A DNA stretch of 6,486 nt, taken from assembly GCA_030024065.1 (NCBI GenBank), contig JASEIE010000167.1, positions 2,147 through 8,632 of the forward strand, written 5' to 3'. Under the pieces are notes generated by a model, which saw only the letters and a program-made list of their open reading frames with translations, was not told where the DNA came from and did no database searches. Of the stretch, positions 6,437-6,486 are shown piece by piece; the first letter of the stretch is position 1; each line of letters opens with the position of its first letter. Origin of the DNA: Thermodesulfobacteriota bacterium (GTDB lineage: Bacteria > Desulfobacterota > BSN033 > UBA1163). A program made the position numbers and the translations under genes.

Positions 6437-6486
6437 ACCCCGTTAGAAATAATGCCCCGCTGCTCTGCAGCGGGGTTACATTTCAG
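6437..6486. mobile_element. MITE-like element, copy 2 (cut by window end, inverted to copy 1)
   Basis: ACCCCGTTAGAAAT at 6437-6450 is the same terminal repeat as in copy 1. Bases 6432-6478 are an exact reverse complement of 3862-3908 (47 bases), and the next few bases stay similar with mismatches. The stem 6455-6463/6467-6475 (nine pairs, loop TCT) is identical to the terminal stem of copy 1. The element must continue past base 6486. Its edge is 19 bases upstream of the hydratase start codon, just ahead of the ribosome site. The remaining bases 6418-6436 hold only that ribosome site. Confidence 0.75.

Noticed and set aside
3738..6486. Classical composite transposon
   Set aside because: No transposase or target duplication is visible and the flanking elements are short and non-coding; kept only as a hypothesis among the findings.

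Overview
The window looks like chromosomal DNA from an anaerobic or facultatively anaerobic bacterium. The evidence is an aldehyde:ferredoxin oxidoreductase (AOR) family tungsten/molybdenum enzyme next to a ferredoxin-like protein with four [4Fe-4S] motifs, plus an aconitase-superfamily hydratase. Intermediate GC content and repeat-rich gaps between genes would fit a Desulfobacterota-type (deltaproteobacterial) or syntrophic organism, but no sequence here fixes the taxon and this is inference.

Layout. Bases 2-358 (+) are the C-terminal half of an SDR oxidoreductase whose start lies before the window. Bases 359-705 hold two hairpins after that gene and a clear control region: a sigma70-like promoter (546-574) between two copies of the palindrome GTTCACTATNGTGAAC. 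Bases 706-987 (+) encode a 93-residue zinc-ribbon protein. It overlaps the start of a 646-residue AOR-family oxidoreductase (974-2914, +) by 14 bases. A 187-base gap packed with short inverted and direct repeats follows, then a 169-residue four-cluster iron-sulfur protein (3102-3611, +). Bases 3612-4074 carry palindromic repeats, a MITE-like element of about 166 bp with 14-bp perfect terminal inverted repeats (3738-3903), and a strong intrinsic terminator (3916-3942). A convergent gene (4075-6417, -) encodes a 780-residue aconitase-family hydratase. A second, inverted copy of the MITE-like element begins 19 bases upstream of its start codon and runs out of the window.

How the genes fit together. 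The zinc-ribbon, AOR and ferredoxin genes look like one regulated redox operon. The AOR subunit would oxidise an aldehyde, or reduce an acid or other carbonyl or aromatic substrate, and the ferredoxin-like subunit would pass electrons on, as in AorAB or BamBC. The zinc-ribbon protein is the least explained member. The palindrome pair suggests control by a dedicated repressor or activator not encoded here. The hydratase is on the other strand and has no demonstrated link to the operon. I see no transposase, CRISPR array, tRNA, rRNA or defence gene.
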